Positions 61,060-64,000 of a stretch of 64,000 nt of DNA are shown piece by piece. Made by a program: the position numbers and the translations under genes. Under the pieces are notes generated by a model. That model saw only the letters and a list, made by a program, of their open reading frames with translations, made no database searches and was not told where the DNA came from. Each line of letters starts with the position of its first letter. The first letter of the stretch is position 1. Source of the stretch: Sclerurus mexicanus (Eukaryota; Chordata; Aves; Passeriformes; Furnariidae); assembly GCA_013396755.1 (NCBI GenBank), contig VWZF01004899.1, positions 1,492,625 to 1,556,624 on the forward strand. Reading direction: 5' to 3'.

Positions 61060-61125
61060 CTTGACACTGTGCACCTCTGCAATGACGGTGAAGTCAGAGC
61101 ATCGGTTACACAGTCCACTGGTTCA
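61060..61125 (-). CDS. Candidate short exon (hypothetical)
   Basis: Minus strand: GTTCTGCCTCACTGCAG precedes 61125, and GTCAAG|GTAAAA ends the segment at 61060. One frame gives EPVDCVTDALTSPSLQRCTV. A second frame, using an alternative acceptor at 61118, gives GLCNRCSDFTVIAEVHSVK and ends in phase 0, which would join in frame to the candidate exon at 60669 after a 390-base intron. Neither frame is recognised. The short length makes this weak. Confidence 0.18.
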
Positions 61126-63783
61126 CTGCAGTGAGGCAGAACACCAAGTGACTCCTTTATAACTTCAATCACAATAAAAGTGATAAAAGACATTGACACA
61201 GCCTAATTTAATATTTTGCCTGAAGTACATAAACTAAGGAAATTAGGACTGAAATCAATAGACACAAAAAGAGGTTTTTTCCCCTACTGTCATATAAATT
61301 GATAAGAAACAGGTTGTAAGATGTTTGAAGTCATGAATGATTTATTAGAAACAGGTAATCTAGCTTCTAGATTCAGCTTCAATGTGAGCTTTAGAAAAAG
61401 GGTACAGCTTCATTAGAAAAGACAGAAGATATTCCTTACATTCATACCCCTCTCTCCAAACCTTTTCCCCTTCACAACAGTCCTTCCTTTGAAAGGGGGA
61501 AACAGAACTAAGTAGTCCACTCTATTCAGAGCAGCAAGTCTTAAACAAAACAAGTCCCATGGGGCAGGCAACCCAAGTCATCAGACCATAGAGGTGTCTC
61601 AATCTTTCCTTTAGGAAGTCATGTAGGCAGGTATTTGCTAGTCCTGAAATAAGAATCCAAGTCTCCATCCCTTTCATTAGATACAGCTACTACCCACTTA
61701 GAGGAATTTTATCAGGCACTTGTCACTTCAGAATTGATATCACTGCGGAACTACAAAGCAAAAGGGCAAGCATCTCTTCTGGCTGTGGAATCAAATCTTT
61801 CGATTTGGTATTACTGCAAGCACACCAAAATATACATTATGGAAATCTTAATAAACACCATTCTTTTTCAAAACAGTTTTTCTTTCTTTGTGAATGGAAA
61901 TGTTAATCACATCAACCATTGAATAAAATGTGCTTGAATCTGAATTTTGACAGAAAACCTGAAGATCAATTATTTGCAAATTCTTAATATGAATTCCAAA
62001 ATACATATGTGCATCTACCAGGCTACATTTGCTTTTCGTTTATTATTTTTATTTGCCACATTCTTCACATTCTTATGGCCTTATTGTTTTTGCTTTTCTC
62101 TCCCCAATATTCCTTTCTAAATTCCAACATGTTAATTATTTCACCTAAGATTTCCCTGATGAGTCACATGTAATATAAGTAAATACATTGTACACCTGAA
62201 AATAGCCATGTAATTTCTCTTTTCTTTTCTTTTCTTTTTTCTTCTCCTCTCCTCTTCTCTTTTATCAGTTTTATTACTATGTGGCAAGTATATTGCTCTT
62301 GTGGGAGCAGTATAAACGATAAACCAAAGGATGCTGAAATAAATGAGCAAACATCATGCCTATTCAAAAAATACTAATTTATTTCAGCCTTGAATAAAAG
62401 AGAGTTCTGACAGTCCTCACATATATGTGCTAGATGCCATTTCAAGTCATTTGACACATTTTCATTACCAAGTCTTTGATGAAACACATGGAAGAACTAT
62501 GCTCTCCCGCAATTTATTTCACAGTCTGTATGTCACAGTAGTTTGGAGAACATTTGAAGTTTCTACATTTCATGTGTCTGAAGTCTTTCTAGTTCTATTG
62601 TGACTTGCATTGGTAAGGATTCATCCAGTGTTTTCTCCACCCACTATTGAAAAATGCACATCATCTTTGCATGTTTCAGAAACTGCTACCTGTACCATGA
62701 AATAAGCACCTCCTTTACTGCCACTGGAGCAAGACCACTTCTTATGCTTCTGTTACAGAGACTGGTAACATATCCAGAAGTATAAACCCAGTAGAAAGTA
62801 GAAGGAGCAAAGCTGCAAGCCATTTACATACTTTTGAAAGTTGCAATGATGCTTTTTGGGGAGAGAGGTGTAATCTTTTCTGTAGTCACATTTTCAAATG
62901 CTTTTCTGACAGCTGTAGTACAACTCCTTTTGTAATTTTTGCCCTGTGTTGATCATTTAACTTTTACACACACATTGATTACGTTTTGGGATAAAATATG
63001 ATAAACCATATATGGGTAAAGAAGCATGCAAAGCAGCTTCCAAACAAAGTCTTATTCTGTAGAGGCTAAAATTACTTTCCTAGCTTCCCAGTATAATTAT
63101 TTGCGTTATATTGATAGCTAGCCAAAGCACAGACCTTGATTTTTTTAAAAATTTATTCTACTGTCATGCTGAGTCTCTCTGAAAAGCACATGCTATGTAT
63201 TGCTGTGTATGTCATACATACATTCATTTTTCACTGTGGTACTACCTGAAAGGTACTTATGGCTCATTACAACATCGACCTAAAACAAATCTCATTGTAA
63301 AAAAACAAGTAGAATTCAAATCAACTCACTACAAAAATAATCAATTTGTTGATCTCTCCAAATGTACTCAATACAGGGACATTAAACGCATTGATAATTT
63401 AAATCTGTGCAGACTGTGCATGCCAGAATAGCAACCAAGTGAATCACTTTAGGTCTTCTTTTATTTTATGCATATCTATCCTCATTAAGGGTCTTTACCT
63501 GACCCCAACGTAAATTAACCTATCCCCAGAACACCCACCCCCAATACATCTGTTTCAAAAATTAACAAGAATATTGCTATGAGACTCTTCTAACACCCTG
63601 TTGGGATGTGCTTGGCCTGCTTACTTACTTCAGTGCTTGTTATCAAGTCTGTCTTCACTAGTCAGAGTGGTAAGTCTGTCCTTCAGCACAGCTATTAGAA
63701 GTTTACCTTTCCAGAATCCTAGGAAAATAATTAATCCAAAGTTAGCATGCAGTACTTCTAATTTCTAGGGTCAGCATTCTCAC
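61126..63783. other. AT-rich non-coding DNA
   Basis: No gene recognised. A pure pyrimidine tract lies at 62216-62262. Short frames at 61734-61922, 62141-62367 and 63195-63431 are not protein-like. Confidence 0.5.
62216..62262. repeat. (CTTTT)n polypyrimidine tract
   Basis: Forty-seven consecutive pyrimidines on the plus strand, made of CTTTT and CTCCT-type units. It is responsible for the Lys/Arg/Glu-rich chance frames on the minus strand. Confidence 0.92.
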
Positions 63784-63861
63784 AGGTCTGAAAAAACACT
63801 TGCCAGTTGCTTGAGATCAACAGTTCAGTCTCGCTCATCCGTTCTGCAGTGAGCTGTGAGC
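63784..63861 (-). CDS. Candidate 78-bp exon (hypothetical)
   Basis: Minus strand: CTTCTGCTCCTGCAG is a strong acceptor context, followed at 63861 by an open segment with one codon completed by its first two bases. The translation starts SQLTAERMSETELLISSNWQ and runs to CAGACCT|GTGAGA at 63784. The 78-bp length keeps phase. The plus strand of the same stretch is also open (SVSLIRSAVSCEPAGAEVGP and onward), so the strand is uncertain. The phase does not fit direct splicing to the next candidate at 61125 or 60669. No family recognised. Confidence 0.2.
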
Positions 63862-63992
63862 CTGCAGGAGCAGAAGTGGGCCCTGTGCTGTCAGCATCTT
63901 TTTCACAGAACTGCTGCTTACCAGGTCAAGCTTCTCCTTTTATATGACAGTCATCACAGATTAAGTGTAGAGAACTACTCTGTCCCACTGTA

Positions 63993-64000
63993 ACTTACCT
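63993..64000 (-). other. Consensus 5' splice-site sequence at the window edge
   Basis: Read on the minus strand, the last bases are AG|GTAAGT (exon end at 63999, intron from 63998), a full match to the vertebrate donor consensus. If used, an exon of a minus-strand gene lies just beyond the right end of the window, and the adjoining DNA to the left is its intron. Confidence 0.35.

Noticed and set aside
1..64000. CRISPR arrays, operons, prophage or bacterial mobile elements
   Set aside because: Base composition, CR1 elements and lack of dense coding show vertebrate nuclear DNA; no regularly spaced direct repeats were seen.

Overview
The window looks like an AT-rich, gene-poor stretch of a bird nuclear genome. 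The main evidence is at least eleven chicken-repeat-1 (CR1) retrotransposon fragments on both strands. Several end in the diagnostic avian 3' tail (ATTCTGTGATTCTATGAT-like, or its complement TCATAGAATCATAGAAT). The copy at 39495-39772 belongs to a less decayed CR1 type common in Neoaves, possibly a passerine. There is no rRNA, no convincing tRNA, no CpG island, no operon-like gene packing and no CRISPR array. Nearly all open frames are chance frames or lie inside repeats.

Layout. 1-6400: unique AT-rich DNA with three CR1 fragments (about 1477-2280, 4052-4520, 6005-6367). 6950-10440: an old-repeat cluster made of a small ancient palindromic repeat (6957-7040), a CR1 tail (7318-7389), a probable solo LTR on the minus strand (about 7411-8236) and two very old CR1/L3-like fragments (about 8735-9250 and 9790-10420). 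11465-13715: the largest element, a 5'-truncated CR1 on the minus strand with a broken reverse transcriptase. 13.7-39.5 kb: mostly unique, very AT-rich DNA with short CR1 pieces at 15.4, 24.2-24.5 and 26.6-27.0 kb, remnants of ancient palindromic repeats at 18.6 and 35.3 kb, and striking small inverted repeats at 22.6 and 25.0 kb. 39.5-39.8 kb: a young-looking CR1 ending in a TA/CA microsatellite. 39.8-64 kb: AT-rich DNA with CR1 tails at 52.5-52.8 and 55.8-55.9 kb and several short, GC-richer, coding-like segments.

No complete protein-coding gene is recognisable. The best hint of a host gene is on the minus strand at the right end. There is a consensus splice donor (AG|GTAAGT) at the last bases, and splice-bounded open segments at 63784-63861, 61060-61125, 60556-60669, 56930-57039 and 45789-45859. 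Their phases do not all join into one transcript, and none matches a protein I can name, so they are offered as low-confidence exon candidates. Otherwise the window is best read as intronic or intergenic DNA shaped by CR1 and LTR insertions. I did not find a convincing new biological system.
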